Assembly: GCA_963841045.1 (NCBI GenBank)
Contig: CAWJBD010000002.1
Span: forward strand, 124,001 to 188,000
Length of the DNA: 64,000 nt
Direction of reading: 5' to 3'
From: Aalborgiella sp963841045
GTDB lineage: Bacteria > Pseudomonadota > Gammaproteobacteria > Burkholderiales > Burkholderiaceae_C
Each line of letters opens with the position of its first letter. Positions within the stretch are counted from its first letter, which is position 1. The notes beneath the pieces were generated by a model. It saw only the letters and a list, made by a program, of their open reading frames with translations. It was not told where the DNA came from and made no database searches. Both the position numbers and the translations under genes were made by a program. Positions 30,847-40,154 of the stretch are shown here, one piece after another.

Positions 30847-30891
30847 AGCGCGAGCTTAGTCAAAATAAAAACTCCAATTCAATACAGACAA

Positions 30892-32586
30892 TCAATGGCA
30901 TAGATTGTACTTGTCGTCGATGCCGCCATTGTTGGAGCTCACACCTAGGCATCCCAACAAGGAATCAAACAAATTCGCATGTCCCACACCTGTAGGTGGG
31001 GATTTGGCGGCTGTTTGCAATTGGGTGAATGCTTTTTGACGAGCGGGGTGGGTCAAATAGGCGTCAGAAGCCCAAAATAAAAGTGGCACTTGCAGTTGTT
31101 CGATGGGTGCCAAAGGTTTAGGCGTGGCGTGAAAATGGCGGTTTTCGTCGATGGACTCACCGTGGTCTGAGGTGTAAATCAAAATCGCCTTTTTGTCTTT
31201 CAAGCTGCTGATGATGCGGGCTAAAAACGCATCGGTATACAAAATGCTGTTGTCGTAGGAATTAATCAATTGAGCTTTGCTGCAAGCACCATCTACACCT
31301 TCGCATTCAGGTTGGTATTTGGCAAATTCACGTGGGTAGCGGCTGGTGTAATTGAAGTGCGAGCCTTTGGTGTGCAAGACCACAATGTGACGACCTTTGG
31401 TGTGCTTGGCAACCGAGGTATTCAATTCAGTTTCTAAAAAAGAATCGAGCACAGGCTGGTTACGGTTGGCATCGTCTGCGGCAATGACTTCGCGAATTTT
31501 GTAATGGTTGGGTTTGAGGCTGTTGTAAAACCAAACTTCAGATTGCATGGCAAACAGCTCAGAGGTGAAACCGAGTTTTCGAAAAACCGAAAATACCGTG
31601 TCTTCGCGCACTTCTGGCGCTTGCAATCCGTGGTCAATCACAGCCGATGGACGAACAAACATGCACTGCAAGGACAATTTGGTCGACGTGTTGCACGATG
31701 TACCGTTGAATGCAATCAAATTTTTGGTGGTAGCCAATAAGGGAGTGGTGGGTCGCTCATAGCCCAACAAGCCAAAATTACCAGAACGCGCCGATTCGCC
31801 AATCACCATGACCACAAACACATCACTCGCGTCGGCATTCAGGCTGTACTGAAATTGATCTGCTGGCGAATGCTTATCAGCATTGACACGCCATTCATCC
31901 CAACTGCTGGATGCGGACATACCCAAACCAGCCACCCAATTGCTGGGCACATAACTGTGTGCCACCAAATTGGCTTGGCCAATATCTTGGCCGACACCAG
32001 CTTGCCCTGTTGCTGATGTGTTCATGCGCTGCGCCAACAGCGCGGCAATGCTGGCAAAAATGGCGATGAATATCAATTTACCTGCAATAGGTTTGAGTCG
32101 AGCAGTGCCTGCAGCAGGACTATTTCTCGCAACATGTACGTAGCGCCACCACAAAAACAAAGGCAGCAAAGCCAAGGCCGCAAACCATATCAACAAACCC
32201 ACACCAACGGCTTCTTTGGATAAATCTACATCGGTTGTTAGTACAGCTTGTACCACGCCATAGCCTATGACAACATTGAAAACCGTCATGTAATAGCTGG
32301 CCAAGACGGAAATGATTAACAACAATGTGATGAGGGTGCGTGCCAACCACTTGCCAGTCAAGTCAACCAGACTGATCAAGAAAACGGTGAAAGCAAAGAC
32401 CAAAACCAGTTCGGCCAAAACGAAACTGCTGCTGGCATGGTTAGTCCCCAGATCGGTAAAACGCCGAAAGAAAACAGCACCGTTCAAGACGATGCCGATG
32501 TAGAGACTCAGTAAAAGTACAGCTTGCCAAGGTGCAAGCCTGAATTGCCGACGTTGGTTATTCTTTAAGTCGCTCAATCTTGGCAC
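30892..32586 (-). CDS. Membrane sulfatase-like transferase, phosphoethanolamine transferase type
   Basis: A 564-residue inner-membrane protein with five or so N-terminal membrane segments and a periplasmic alkaline-phosphatase-fold domain. Motifs VIGESARSGNFGLLGYERPT and SCNTSTKLSLQCMF, with Thr as likely nucleophile, and TSDHGESIDENRHFH match the EptA/EptB family, which adds phosphoethanolamine to lipid A or Kdo. Cys residues in these blocks could form disulfides. The proposed GTG start overlaps the murA 3' end by 29 bp, so the true start could be a little downstream. It sits between murA and hisG. Confidence 0.82.
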   Translation of the reverse strand: MPRLSDLKNNQRRQFRLAPWQAVLLLSLYIGIVLNGAVFFRRFTDLGTNHASSSFVLAELVLVFAFTVFLISLVDLTGKWLARTLITLLLIISVLASYYMTVFNVVIGYGVVQAVLTTDVDLSKEAVGVGLLIWFAALALLPLFLWWRYVHVARNSPAAGTARLKPIAGKLIFIAIFASIAALLAQRMNTSATGQAGVGQDIGQANLVAHSYVPSNWVAGLGMSASSSWDEWRVNADKHSPADQFQYSLNADASDVFVVMVIGESARSGNFGLLGYERPTTPLLATTKNLIAFNGTSCNTSTKLSLQCMFVRPSAVIDHGLQAPEVREDTVFSVFRKLGFTSELFAMQSEVWFYNSLKPNHYKIREVIAADDANRNQPVLDSFLETELNTSVAKHTKGRHIVVLHTKGSHFNYTSRYPREFAKYQPECEGVDGACSKAQLINSYDNSILYTDAFLARIISSLKDKKAILIYTSDHGESIDENRHFHATPKPLAPIEQLQVPLLFWASDAYLTHPARQKAFTQLQTAAKSPPTGVGHANLFDSLLGCLGVSSNNGGIDDKYNLCH

Positions 32587-33853
32587 CCAATCCGCGTAAC
32601 TTGATTTCCATTTGGTCGTAACCGCGGTCTAAATGGTAAATGCGTTCAATGGTGGTTTCCCCATCGGCAACCAAACCAGCAATCACCAAGCAAGCAGAAG
32701 CACGCAAATCAGTGGCTTGCACGGTTGCGCCGGAAAGCTGCGTGACACCATCTACCAAAGCGGTTTTGCCATCAATTTGTATGTGTGCACCCAAGCGCAC
32801 CAATTCATTGACATGCATGAAACGGTTTTCAAAAATCGTTTCAGTCACTTTAGAGGCTCCCTCTGACACCGCGTTCAATGCCATGAATTGCGCTTGCATA
32901 TCGGTCGGAAAACCTGGGTATTCAGTGGTGCGAAATCCTTGTGCTTTAAGGCGACCATGCGACTGAACATGAATGCCGTCTGTCAAGGCTTCAACGGTAA
33001 CGCCAGCTTCGCGAAGCTTGTCGATCACGGCATCCAAGTGTTCAACACGACCATGCTTCAACACCACGTCACCGCCAGTGGCAGCGACGGCGCATAAAAA
33101 TGTGCCTGCCTCAATGCGGTCAGCAACCACTTGGTGGGTACAGCCATGTAGTTTTTCAACACCGGTGATTTTGATGCGCCGTGTGCCTTGGCCTTCAATT
33201 TTGGCCCCCATCTTGATCAGCATCTCGGCCAAATCGGTGATTTCAGGTTCCTGTGCGGCGTTTTCTAAAACGGTTTCACCTTCAGCCAAACAGGCCGCCA
33301 TCATGAAATTTTCTGTACCTGTCACCGTCACCATGTCGGTGGTGATGTGCGCACCTTGCAAGCGGGTTTTTCCTTCGGGTAAAGAAGCCAAAATGTAGCC
33401 GTGTTCGACCACGATATGCGCACCCATGGCTTGCAGACCTTTGATGTGTTGGTCTACAGGACGCGAACCAATGGCACAGCCGCCAGGCAATGACACGGTG
33501 GCTTTACCAAAGCGCGCCAATAAAGGGCCCAGAGCTAAAACAGAAGCACGCATGGTTTTGACCAAATCGTAGGGTGCTTCTGTGACTGTCAAAGCACTTG
33601 CATCAATGCGAATCGCACCTACACCTATTTCTGCACTTGCTGCCTGATTGACTTCACGTTCAGCAGTGACACCCATATTTCGAATCAATTTGAGCATCGT
33701 CGCGACGTCATGCAAGCCAGGTACGTTCTGCAATGTGACAGGTTCTGCAGTCAACAAAGCTGCGCACAGTTCGGGCAAGGCGGCATTTTTTGCACCAGAA
33801 ATTTGCACCTCACCTTTTAATGGCATCCCGCCAGTGATTCTTAACTTGTCCAA
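32558..33853 (-). CDS. murA: UDP-N-acetylglucosamine 1-carboxyvinyltransferase
   Basis: First committed step of peptidoglycan synthesis, transferring enolpyruvyl from PEP to UDP-GlcNAc; target of fosfomycin. The 431-residue protein opens with LRITGGMPLKGEVQISGAKN, including Lys22 and Asn23 equivalents. The catalytic Cys is kept in LPGGCAIGSRPVD, so it should be fosfomycin sensitive at this residue. It follows ibaG by 33 bp at the end of the mla group, as in many Proteobacteria. Confidence 0.98.
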   Translation of the reverse strand: MDKLRITGGMPLKGEVQISGAKNAALPELCAALLTAEPVTLQNVPGLHDVATMLKLIRNMGVTAEREVNQAASAEIGVGAIRIDASALTVTEAPYDLVKTMRASVLALGPLLARFGKATVSLPGGCAIGSRPVDQHIKGLQAMGAHIVVEHGYILASLPEGKTRLQGAHITTDMVTVTGTENFMMAACLAEGETVLENAAQEPEITDLAEMLIKMGAKIEGQGTRRIKITGVEKLHGCTHQVVADRIEAGTFLCAVAATGGDVVLKHGRVEHLDAVIDKLREAGVTVEALTDGIHVQSHGRLKAQGFRTTEYPGFPTDMQAQFMALNAVSEGASKVTETIFENRFMHVNELVRLGAHIQIDGKTALVDGVTQLSGATVQATDLRASACLVIAGLVADGETTIERIYHLDRGYDQMEIKLRGLGAKIERLKE

Positions 33854-33886
33854 GAGAAACTTTCAAATAGTTTTGTGTACGCGCTT

Positions 33887-34135
33887 TTATGCATGTGATG
33901 ATTGTGATTGCCACTCAGATGGTGTAAAAGTCTTCATTGATAACGCATGCACCTCGTCTGTTTGAATTTTCTTACCCAAGGTGGCATAGACTTGCTGATG
34001 CCGTTGAATCAAGCGCTTGCCTTCAAACGCAGATGAAACGATGGTGGCATACCAATGACGTCCATCTCCTTCTAATGCAATATGGTCACATGGCAAACCA
34101 GCGGTGATGATGGATTTGAGCTCATCGGCAGTCAT
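33887..34135 (-). CDS. ibaG: BolA family protein (IbaG-like)
   Basis: Small BolA-like protein of 82 residues, thought to bind iron-sulfur clusters with monothiol glutaredoxins. EGDGRHWYATIVSSAFEGKR and RHQQVYATLGKK, with DEVHALSMKTFTP, are typical. Position directly before murA and after the mla genes matches ibaG (yrbA) in E. coli, which argues for IbaG rather than BolA itself. Confidence 0.9.
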   Translation of the reverse strand: MTADELKSIITAGLPCDHIALEGDGRHWYATIVSSAFEGKRLIQRHQQVYATLGKKIQTDEVHALSMKTFTPSEWQSQSSHA

Positions 34136-34181
34136 TTAGGTTCCTCAGTTAATGTTGTTCAGTCGCCGCATTCAAACGACC

Positions 34182-34481
34182 TTAATTCTCTAAAACACTT
34201 TGTATGCCGTATAAATTTGCCAGTTCTTGAAGCTGTTTGGGCAAGCCTAATATGGTGAGCTCTTTGCCTAAAGCCAATACTTCACGTTTGATTTGTAGCA
34301 ATATGGCCAAAGCTGATGAGTCAAATTTGTTGAGCGCAGCGGTATCAATACGGACAATGTTGCCTTGCCAAGATTGCACGCCCGACCGTAACAAATCCAA
34401 GCATGCTACTGCCTCGTTGTGCGTCACGGTGCTGGGCAAAATTAGGGCTACTTGCGCAGCATTGGCAATTGATTCAGTCAT
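34182..34481 (-). CDS. mlaB: STAS-domain protein MlaB
   Basis: Cytoplasmic STAS-domain subunit of the Mla phospholipid transporter that stabilises the MlaFE complex. It is 99 residues; the DTAALNKFDSSALAILLQIK block is the STAS core, with the conserved Ser before ALAI. It lies in the expected place between mlaC and ibaG. Confidence 0.88.
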   Translation of the reverse strand: MTESIANAAQVALILPSTVTHNEAVACLDLLRSGVQSWQGNIVRIDTAALNKFDSSALAILLQIKREVLALGKELTILGLPKQLQELANLYGIQSVLEN

Positions 34482-34522
34482 TTTTACAGTTTATTTGATG
34501 CAGCACAGCACTTATTCGTCAC

Positions 34523-35203
34523 TTACTTCTTCGCTAATTTCTGATTGGTGGATTTCAAGCTTGTGATCAAGCCATCGATGCCATTGGCGTTGATTTGTTG
34601 TGAAAACTGGCTGCGGTAAGTTTCCATCAGCCAAACACCCATGACATTCATGTTGTAAATTCGCCAGCCAGCGCCAATGCCTGGGGTTTTTTCCAAACGA
34701 TAGTCCAACTGGATGGGCTCACCTTTTCCACGCACTTCGCTGCGGACGACCACCTCCATGTCATCTGGGTTGGCACGCAAGGGTTTGTATGAAATGGTTT
34801 TATCGTTAATTTCAGTCAGAGCTCCTGCATATATTCGCAGAAGCAAAGTTTTGAATTCATCTTGGAGTTGCTTTTGTTGGTCTGGTGTTGCTTTTATCCA
34901 TGCGGGTCCAACTGCAGAAGCTGTCATGCGCTTGAAATTGACATGCGGCATGACTTTGCTGTCTACCAAGGCATTCAACTTGTTTAAATCACCACTTTGT
35001 ATCGCTTTGTCATTCTTGATGATTTCCATGACTTCATCTGACAATCGCTTGATGAACACATCTGCAGCCTCATCGGCAGCAAAGCTGGTACTCTGAAACC
35101 CCAATGCACTGACAGTTATCAAAAAAGTAGCGATTTGCGCTGTGAATAGGCGTCTATTCGCTAGATAAGTGCGGAAAGTGTAGGTTTTTGAAATAAAACT
35201 CAT
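34523..35203 (-). CDS. mlaC: Periplasmic phospholipid-binding protein MlaC
   Basis: Shuttles phospholipid across the periplasm between MlaA at the outer membrane and MlaFEDB at the inner membrane. Signal peptide with a hydrophobic core ends near STSFAADEA. The mature part has the Tol-Ttg2 (MlaC) fold signature KVMPHVNFKRMT and IDGLITSLK near the end. The start at 35203 is chosen over an upstream in-frame start at 35224 since it gives a normal signal peptide; the ribosome site is weak. Confidence 0.93.
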   Translation of the reverse strand: MSFISKTYTFRTYLANRRLFTAQIATFLITVSALGFQSTSFAADEAADVFIKRLSDEVMEIIKNDKAIQSGDLNKLNALVDSKVMPHVNFKRMTASAVGPAWIKATPDQQKQLQDEFKTLLLRIYAGALTEINDKTISYKPLRANPDDMEVVVRSEVRGKGEPIQLDYRLEKTPGIGAGWRIYNMNVMGVWLMETYRSQFSQQINANGIDGLITSLKSTNQKLAKK

Positions 35204-35282
35204 GGTTTGCTTTCTAAAGTTCAAAGGCGGTTTCTTGCCGCCGTTCTATAACGTCTTGTCGGCAATTTGGGAGGACACCATT

Positions 35283-36203
35283 TTAGTTGACAGGCTTTTC
35301 TATCAGCGTCGGTGTCTCGGTTTTGTCCATCTGCTTGGCTTCGGTCGGATTAGCTGGTTCAATGGATTCGGCGACTTCGGCGTTAGCGGACTCCAAATCA
35401 TACCTTGGTTCAGGTTTTTCGTCAGAAAGCGGTGTCTGAAATCCAGGTTTCGGTACTGGCTCTGTCATAGGTGCGGCATCTTCTGGTGGATTGCCATCAA
35501 ATACCTCGTTGCGCCGAATTTGCAAAAAGATATCGCGCGTGAATGTGTATTTGTCCAAGGCGACAGCCTCAAGTACATTGGTATTGCGTAACACATTGGC
35601 ACGTTGATCAAGCAATCGCAGTCCATACAAGGCGTTTCTTTGGGACACTTTGTCTAATTGCCAAACCAAATCCCCTTTGGCAATCAATGTGGATGCCATG
35701 GTATCTCGGAATGTGGACGGACCCAAGAAGGGTATGACCAAATAGGGCCCAGGTCCTACGCCCCAGTATCCCAAGGTTTGTCCGAAGTCTGATTTATGTT
35801 TTTCTATGCGCATTTCGCTTGCAACATCTAAAACGCCACCCAATCCAAAAAATGTATTGACCCCAAAACGAAAGGCACTTTCTAGCGCATCTTGGGGTTT
35901 GAGTTGCAGCACGCTGTTGATGGCTGTCCAGGGGTCAGCGAGATTGCTGAAAAAATTATGGATACCGGTTTGCACCAAGTTGGGAACAAACTTTTGATAC
36001 GCCGTGGCCAAAGGCTTCGCAATAATGGCGTCAATTTCATCATTGAATGTGGCAACACCTCGGTTATACGATTCCCATGGGTCATGCGGGTGCGCGTTGG
36101 GACGGGTTGCACATCCAGAAATTATGAAAAAACAGGCTATAGCCAGCGTATTTATTGCCTGAGTTGCTATGAATTTAATAGCATTTCTGGACATATTTGG
36201 CAT
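35283..36203 (-). CDS. mlaA: Outer-membrane lipoprotein MlaA (VacJ)
   Basis: Removes misplaced phospholipid from the outer leaflet of the outer membrane. Of about 306 residues, the first 30 form a lipoprotein signal ending in the lipobox ISGC. Family blocks DPWESYNRGVATFNDEID and GLGGVLDVASEM are present. The C-terminal 55 residues are Pro/Glu-rich and low in complexity. Alternative starts are 36212 and 36194. Unusually, the signal-peptide codons lie inside a dispersed repeat copy read in reverse. Position between mlaD and mlaC differs from E. coli, where mlaA is elsewhere. Confidence 0.93.
   Translation of the reverse strand: MPNMSRNAIKFIATQAINTLAIACFFIISGCATRPNAHPHDPWESYNRGVATFNDEIDAIIAKPLATAYQKFVPNLVQTGIHNFFSNLADPWTAINSVLQLKPQDALESAFRFGVNTFFGLGGVLDVASEMRIEKHKSDFGQTLGYWGVGPGPYLVIPFLGPSTFRDTMASTLIAKGDLVWQLDKVSQRNALYGLRLLDQRANVLRNTNVLEAVALDKYTFTRDIFLQIRRNEVFDGNPPEDAAPMTEPVPKPGFQTPLSDEKPEPRYDLESANAEVAESIEPANPTEAKQMDKTETPTLIEKPVN
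36122..36183 (+). repeat. Dispersed repeat copy R7, encoding the MlaA signal peptide in reverse
   Basis: Contains ATGAAAAAACAGGC, CTATAGCCAGCGTATTTATT, GCCTGAGT and the hairpin TGCTAT-GAATTTA-ATAGCA at 36165-36183. The complement strand is read as about 21 codons of mlaA from NAIKFIATQAINT to the region of the lipobox. Confidence 0.82.
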
Positions 36204-36249
36204 AACAGTCAATTCTTTGGTAGAAAATTACAATAGCTCAAAGTGAATT

Positions 36250-36750
36250 TTATTTCCCTGTTGCATTGGTGGGAGAATTGTTACTACTACCACTACCGTC
36301 TGATGCTTTGCTGTATAAAAACTGACCAATCAAATTTTCCAGCACGACTGCAGATTGCGTTGAAGACATTTTGTCGCCATTTGCAAGCAGCTTTTCTTCT
36401 GCGCCAGGTTCAATGCCAATGTATTGTTCACCCAAAAGTCCAGACGTCAAAATTTTGAGAGAGCTGTCTTTGGGGAAAGCGTAGCGACTTTCCATGGCCA
36501 GGGTCACTTTGGCTCGAAATGATTTATCGTCGAATGTGATTGATTCAACACGTCCAACGACCACGCCGGCACTTTTCAAGGCCGCCTTCGGTTTGAGGCC
36601 ACCAATATTGTCAAAGTAGGCTGTGACACGGTAATTGGGCTGGAAGCTTAAGCTCAGCAAATTTGCAGATTGCAATGCCAAAAAAAGTATGGCCGCTGCA
36701 CCCAGTAAAACAAATAAACCTACCCAGATATCATTTTTTGATCGTTGCAT
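36250..36750 (-). CDS. mlaD: MlaD, MCE-domain phospholipid transport subunit
   Basis: Hexameric MCE-ring subunit of MlaFEDB, anchored in the inner membrane. The 166 residues begin with one membrane segment (IWVGLFVLLGAAAILFLAL), then the MCE domain with FDNIGGLKPKAALKSAGVVVG. The C-terminus is a Gly/Ser/Asn tail. It follows mlaE by 37 bp. Confidence 0.94.
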   Translation of the reverse strand: MQRSKNDIWVGLFVLLGAAAILFLALQSANLLSLSFQPNYRVTAYFDNIGGLKPKAALKSAGVVVGRVESITFDDKSFRAKVTLAMESRYAFPKDSSLKILTSGLLGEQYIGIEPGAEEKLLANGDKMSSTQSAVVLENLIGQFLYSKASDGSGSSNNSPTNATGK

Positions 36751-36787
36751 ATCAAGTTCCTATCACATTACTTAAATTGATGGCGGA

Positions 36788-37570
36788 CTAGATACTGAAC
36801 ATCATGGCTGTCAGCATGAAATCCAAGCCCAATACCGCTAAAGAGGCAACCACCACGGTACGTGTCGTTGCCCTTGAAACACCTTCTGGCGTGGCCTGCG
36901 CTTCAAACCCTTGTAGGAGTGCGACAAAGGTGACCGAAAAGCCAAAAACTAAACTTTTGATGACGCCATTGCCAATGTCATTCCAAACATCAACACCACC
37001 CTGAATTTGACTCCAAAACGATCCAGAGTCAATGCCAATCATCAAAACCCCAACGACCCATCCGCCTATGACGCCCATGGCACTGAAAACAGCTGCCAAT
37101 AATGGCATGGTGATGATGCCGGCCCAAAATCGCGGTGCGAGAATGCGTTTAACAGGGTCTACTGCCATCATTTCAAGCACGCTGATTTGCTCGCCAGCTT
37201 TCATCAAACCGATCTCTGCAGTCAGCGACGAACCAGCGCGTCCTGCAAAGAGCAAAGCGGTGACAACGGGTCCCAGTTCGCGAACCAAGCTCAGGGTTAC
37301 CAACAAGCCCAATGCCTCGGTGGAACCATAGCGTTGCAAGGTGTAGTAGCCTTGAAGCCCCAATACAAAACCCACGAACAAGCCAGAAATGGCAATGATG
37401 ACCAGCGAGTAATTGCCTAAAAAATGGATTTGGTCGCGTATCAAGCCAAATCGTTTCAAACTTGTGCCCAAGGTGGTCAATAAACGCGCAAAAAGTTTTG
37501 CACCATGACCGATGTCCGCCATTTGGCGACGGGTTGAGTATCCAAGATTTGAGAGCCAAGTCAAATTCAT
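36788..37570 (-). CDS. mlaE: MlaE, permease of the Mla phospholipid transporter
   Basis: Inner-membrane permease of 260 residues with about five membrane segments and the family block ELGPVVTALLFAGRAGSSLTAEI. It overlaps mlaF by four bases (ATGA type), so the two are translated together. Together with MlaF, MlaD and MlaB it forms the ABC transporter that maintains outer-membrane lipid asymmetry. Confidence 0.95.
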   Translation of the reverse strand: MNLTWLSNLGYSTRRQMADIGHGAKLFARLLTTLGTSLKRFGLIRDQIHFLGNYSLVIIAISGLFVGFVLGLQGYYTLQRYGSTEALGLLVTLSLVRELGPVVTALLFAGRAGSSLTAEIGLMKAGEQISVLEMMAVDPVKRILAPRFWAGIITMPLLAAVFSAMGVIGGWVVGVLMIGIDSGSFWSQIQGGVDVWNDIGNGVIKSLVFGFSVTFVALLQGFEAQATPEGVSRATTRTVVVASLAVLGLDFMLTAMMFSI

Positions 37571-38388
37571 TTTGCTACTCCCAAGTTTGCAAAATCTTCT
37601 GTAATGGAAGGCCCAGGGTAATGGAAGCGCACAGGTCCATCAGGCAGTGCGTTGACATATTGATGCACCAATGGATCAGTGCTTTGACGCACTGTCTCGG
37701 GCGTACCTTGAACAGCTATTTTGCCGTTGGCAAGAATGATGACATGGTCGGCAATGGCCAAGGTTTGTTCCAGTTCGTGTGAGACAAATATGCTGGTTAA
37801 ACCCATTGTGTCATTGAGCTCTCGAATTAAACGAGCGGCAATCCCTAGGGATATGGGGTCTAAGCCTGAAAAAGGTTCATCGTACATCACCAATTCAGGA
37901 TCAAGAGCGATGGCGCGTGCCAAAGCGATGCGTCTTGCCATACCGCCAGAAACTTCGCTGGGCATCAAATCGCGTGCGCCGCGTAAGCCTACCGCATTGA
38001 GTTTCATGAGCACAATATCGCGAATCAAGGTGTTGGGTAAATTGGTGTGTTCTCGTAACGGGAATGCGACATTTTCAAACACTGATAAATCTGCAAACAA
38101 GGCACCAAATTGAAACAGCATCCCCATGCGCCGGCGCGCGGCATACATTTCGGTCTGATTCATGGGAGTGACGTCTTGTCCGTCGAATAGCAACTGACCC
38201 GATTGCGCCCTGTTTTGTCCCCCTATCAAGCGTAATATGGTGGTTTTACCACCGCCAGAAGCACCCATAAGTGCTGTGACTTTTCCGCGCGGAATGGTCA
38301 TAGAGACATTGTCCAGAATCACACGCTCACCATACCCAAAAGTTAAGTTTTTTAATTCAACGAGAGGAGTTGAGCGCGGTGAAGTCAT
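37567..38388 (-). CDS. mlaF: MlaF, ATP-binding subunit of the Mla transporter
   Basis: ABC ATPase of 273 residues. Walker A is GASGGGKTT, the ABC signature is SGGMARR (a variant seen in MlaF), and Walker B is LVMYDEPFSGLD, followed by the switch His in FVSHELEQT. First gene of the minus-strand mlaFEDACB-ibaG-murA group, with its promoter expected in the 257-bp gap before the tRNA-Leu gene. Confidence 0.96.
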   Translation of the reverse strand: MTSPRSTPLVELKNLTFGYGERVILDNVSMTIPRGKVTALMGASGGGKTTILRLIGGQNRAQSGQLLFDGQDVTPMNQTEMYAARRRMGMLFQFGALFADLSVFENVAFPLREHTNLPNTLIRDIVLMKLNAVGLRGARDLMPSEVSGGMARRIALARAIALDPELVMYDEPFSGLDPISLGIAARLIRELNDTMGLTSIFVSHELEQTLAIADHVIILANGKIAVQGTPETVRQSTDPLVHQYVNALPDGPVRFHYPGPSITEDFANLGVAK

Positions 38389-38645
38389 GCTGAGCAGTGT
38401 GTTTTGCTAATTTTAGTTAAGGTCGAAGCTTAAACAGTATTGAAAATGTCAATCAATCCACATCATCATAGCTGAATCGCACTATTATTTAGAACCAGTT
38501 CTTCTGAACATGAAAGATTAACTGATTCAATGGTTAGCCTAAAAGGCCATTAAGTAGACAGGTTAGAATAGAAGGTTATCCAATTTTGCGAGCAAGTTTG
38601 TGAAGCATAAGCTGCTCATTTGATGTTTTCTATTGCTTAGACGAT

Positions 38646-38731
38646 GCGCGGGTGGCGAAATTGGTAGACGCACCAGGTTTAGGTCCTGACGTCCGCAAGG
38701 ATGTGGGGGTTCGAGTCCCCCCCGCGCACCA
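38646..38731 (+). tRNA. tRNA-Leu (anticodon UAG)
   Basis: Starts GCGCGGG and ends CCCGCGC-A-CCA, with the CCA encoded. The anticodon stem-loop is CCAGG-TTTAGGT-CCTG with anticodon TAG. A long class II variable arm (GTCCGCAAGGATG) and a TTCGAGT T-loop are visible. 86 bases long. Confidence 0.96.
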
Positions 38732-38779
38732 TTGATAAGCAATAAAAACAATTTTTTTTGATCAAGAAATGAGAAAACC

Positions 38780-40090
38780 ATGTCAGTAACCGTAGAAACT
38801 TTAGAAAAATTAGAGCGCAAAATCGTTTTGTCAATACCTGCCAGTGTGGTATCTACTGAGGTCGAGACTCGGCTTAAAAAAATAGCACGTACGGTCAAAA
38901 TGAACGGGTTCCGCCCAGGTAAAGTTCCTATGAACGTCGTAGCGCAACAGTATGGATACTCTGTCCATTACGAAGTGATGAATGACAAAGTCGGAGAAGC
39001 ATTTGCGCAAGCTGCCTTTGATGCGAAATTGCGTGTTGCGGGTCAACCCAAAATCACTGAAACTGAAAATGCACCAGAAGGACAGTTGACATTTGATGCC
39101 GTTTTTGAAGTCTTTCCTGAAGTCAAGATTGGCGATTTGAGCAGTGCCACAGTTGAAAAATTGTCGGCTCAAGTAGATGATTCTGCTGTTGATAAAACTT
39201 TAGATATATTGCGTAAACAACGACGCACTTTTGCACAACGAGGTTTGGATTCTGCGGCAGTTGACGGTGATCGAGTCACTGTTGATTTTGAAGGGAAAAT
39301 TGATGGCGAATTGTTCAATGGCGGTAAAGCCGAGGCATTTCAGTTCATCGTGGGTGAAGGGCAGATGCTCAAAGAGTTTGAAGACGCCACTCGGGGAATG
39401 AAATCTGGCGAAAGCAAAACGTTTCCTTTGGCTTTCCCCGCAGATTACCATGGCAAAGATGTGGCCGGTAAAACTGCAGATTTCCTGTTAACAGTTAAAA
39501 AAATTGAAGCATCACATTTACCTGAAGTCAACGATTCACTGGCTAAATCACTCGGCATTGCCGATGCAACTGTTGCTGGATTGCGTTCAGATATCAAAAA
39601 GAACTTAGAGCGTGAAGTGAAAGCGCGCTTAATGGCAAAAAACAAGCAAGCAGTCATGGATGCGTTGGTTGGAAAAGCAGAGTTAGAACTGCCTAAAGCC
39701 AGCGTTAAAGCAGAAATTGAACGGCTGGTAGAAGGGGCGCGTGCTGATTTGAAGCAGCGTGGCGTTAAAGATTTCGAGAAAATGCCTATTCCAGAAGACA
39801 TTTTCCAACAGCAAGCTGAACGTCGCGTGCGACTGGGTTTGGTGGTTGCAGAGTTGGTCAAAACCAATGATCTTCACGCAAAACCTGAGCAAGTGTCTGG
39901 CCATATTGAAGAATTGGCTGCAAGTTATGAAAAACCGATGGATGTTATTCGTTGGTATGGCAGCGACAAAAATCGCATGGCAGAAGTAGAAGCGATTGTG
40001 GTAGAAAACAATGTAACCAACTTTGTGCTTTCTAAGGCGCAAGTAACTGAAAAATCAACATCATTTGATGAATTGATGGCTCAGAATTAA
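38780..40090 (+). CDS. tig: Trigger factor
   Basis: Ribosome-bound chaperone with peptidyl-prolyl isomerase activity that receives nascent chains. The 436-residue protein has the ribosome-binding GFRPGKVPM loop at about residues 44-52 (the family GFRxGKxP signature), an FKBP-like domain containing GDRVTVDFEGKIDGELFNGG, and an alpha-helical C-terminal cradle. It starts the usual tig-clpP-clpX-lon cluster. Confidence 0.97.
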   Translation: MSVTVETLEKLERKIVLSIPASVVSTEVETRLKKIARTVKMNGFRPGKVPMNVVAQQYGYSVHYEVMNDKVGEAFAQAAFDAKLRVAGQPKITETENAPEGQLTFDAVFEVFPEVKIGDLSSATVEKLSAQVDDSAVDKTLDILRKQRRTFAQRGLDSAAVDGDRVTVDFEGKIDGELFNGGKAEAFQFIVGEGQMLKEFEDATRGMKSGESKTFPLAFPADYHGKDVAGKTADFLLTVKKIEASHLPEVNDSLAKSLGIADATVAGLRSDIKKNLEREVKARLMAKNKQAVMDALVGKAELELPKASVKAEIERLVEGARADLKQRGVKDFEKMPIPEDIFQQQAERRVRLGLVVAELVKTNDLHAKPEQVSGHIEELAASYEKPMDVIRWYGSDKNRMAEVEAIVVENNVTNFVLSKAQVTEKSTSFDELMAQN

Positions 40091-40154
40091 AGAGATCACC
40101 ACCGATTGACAGCATTCTGCTGAATCGGATTTCGTTGCTTTTTTGATAAATACT

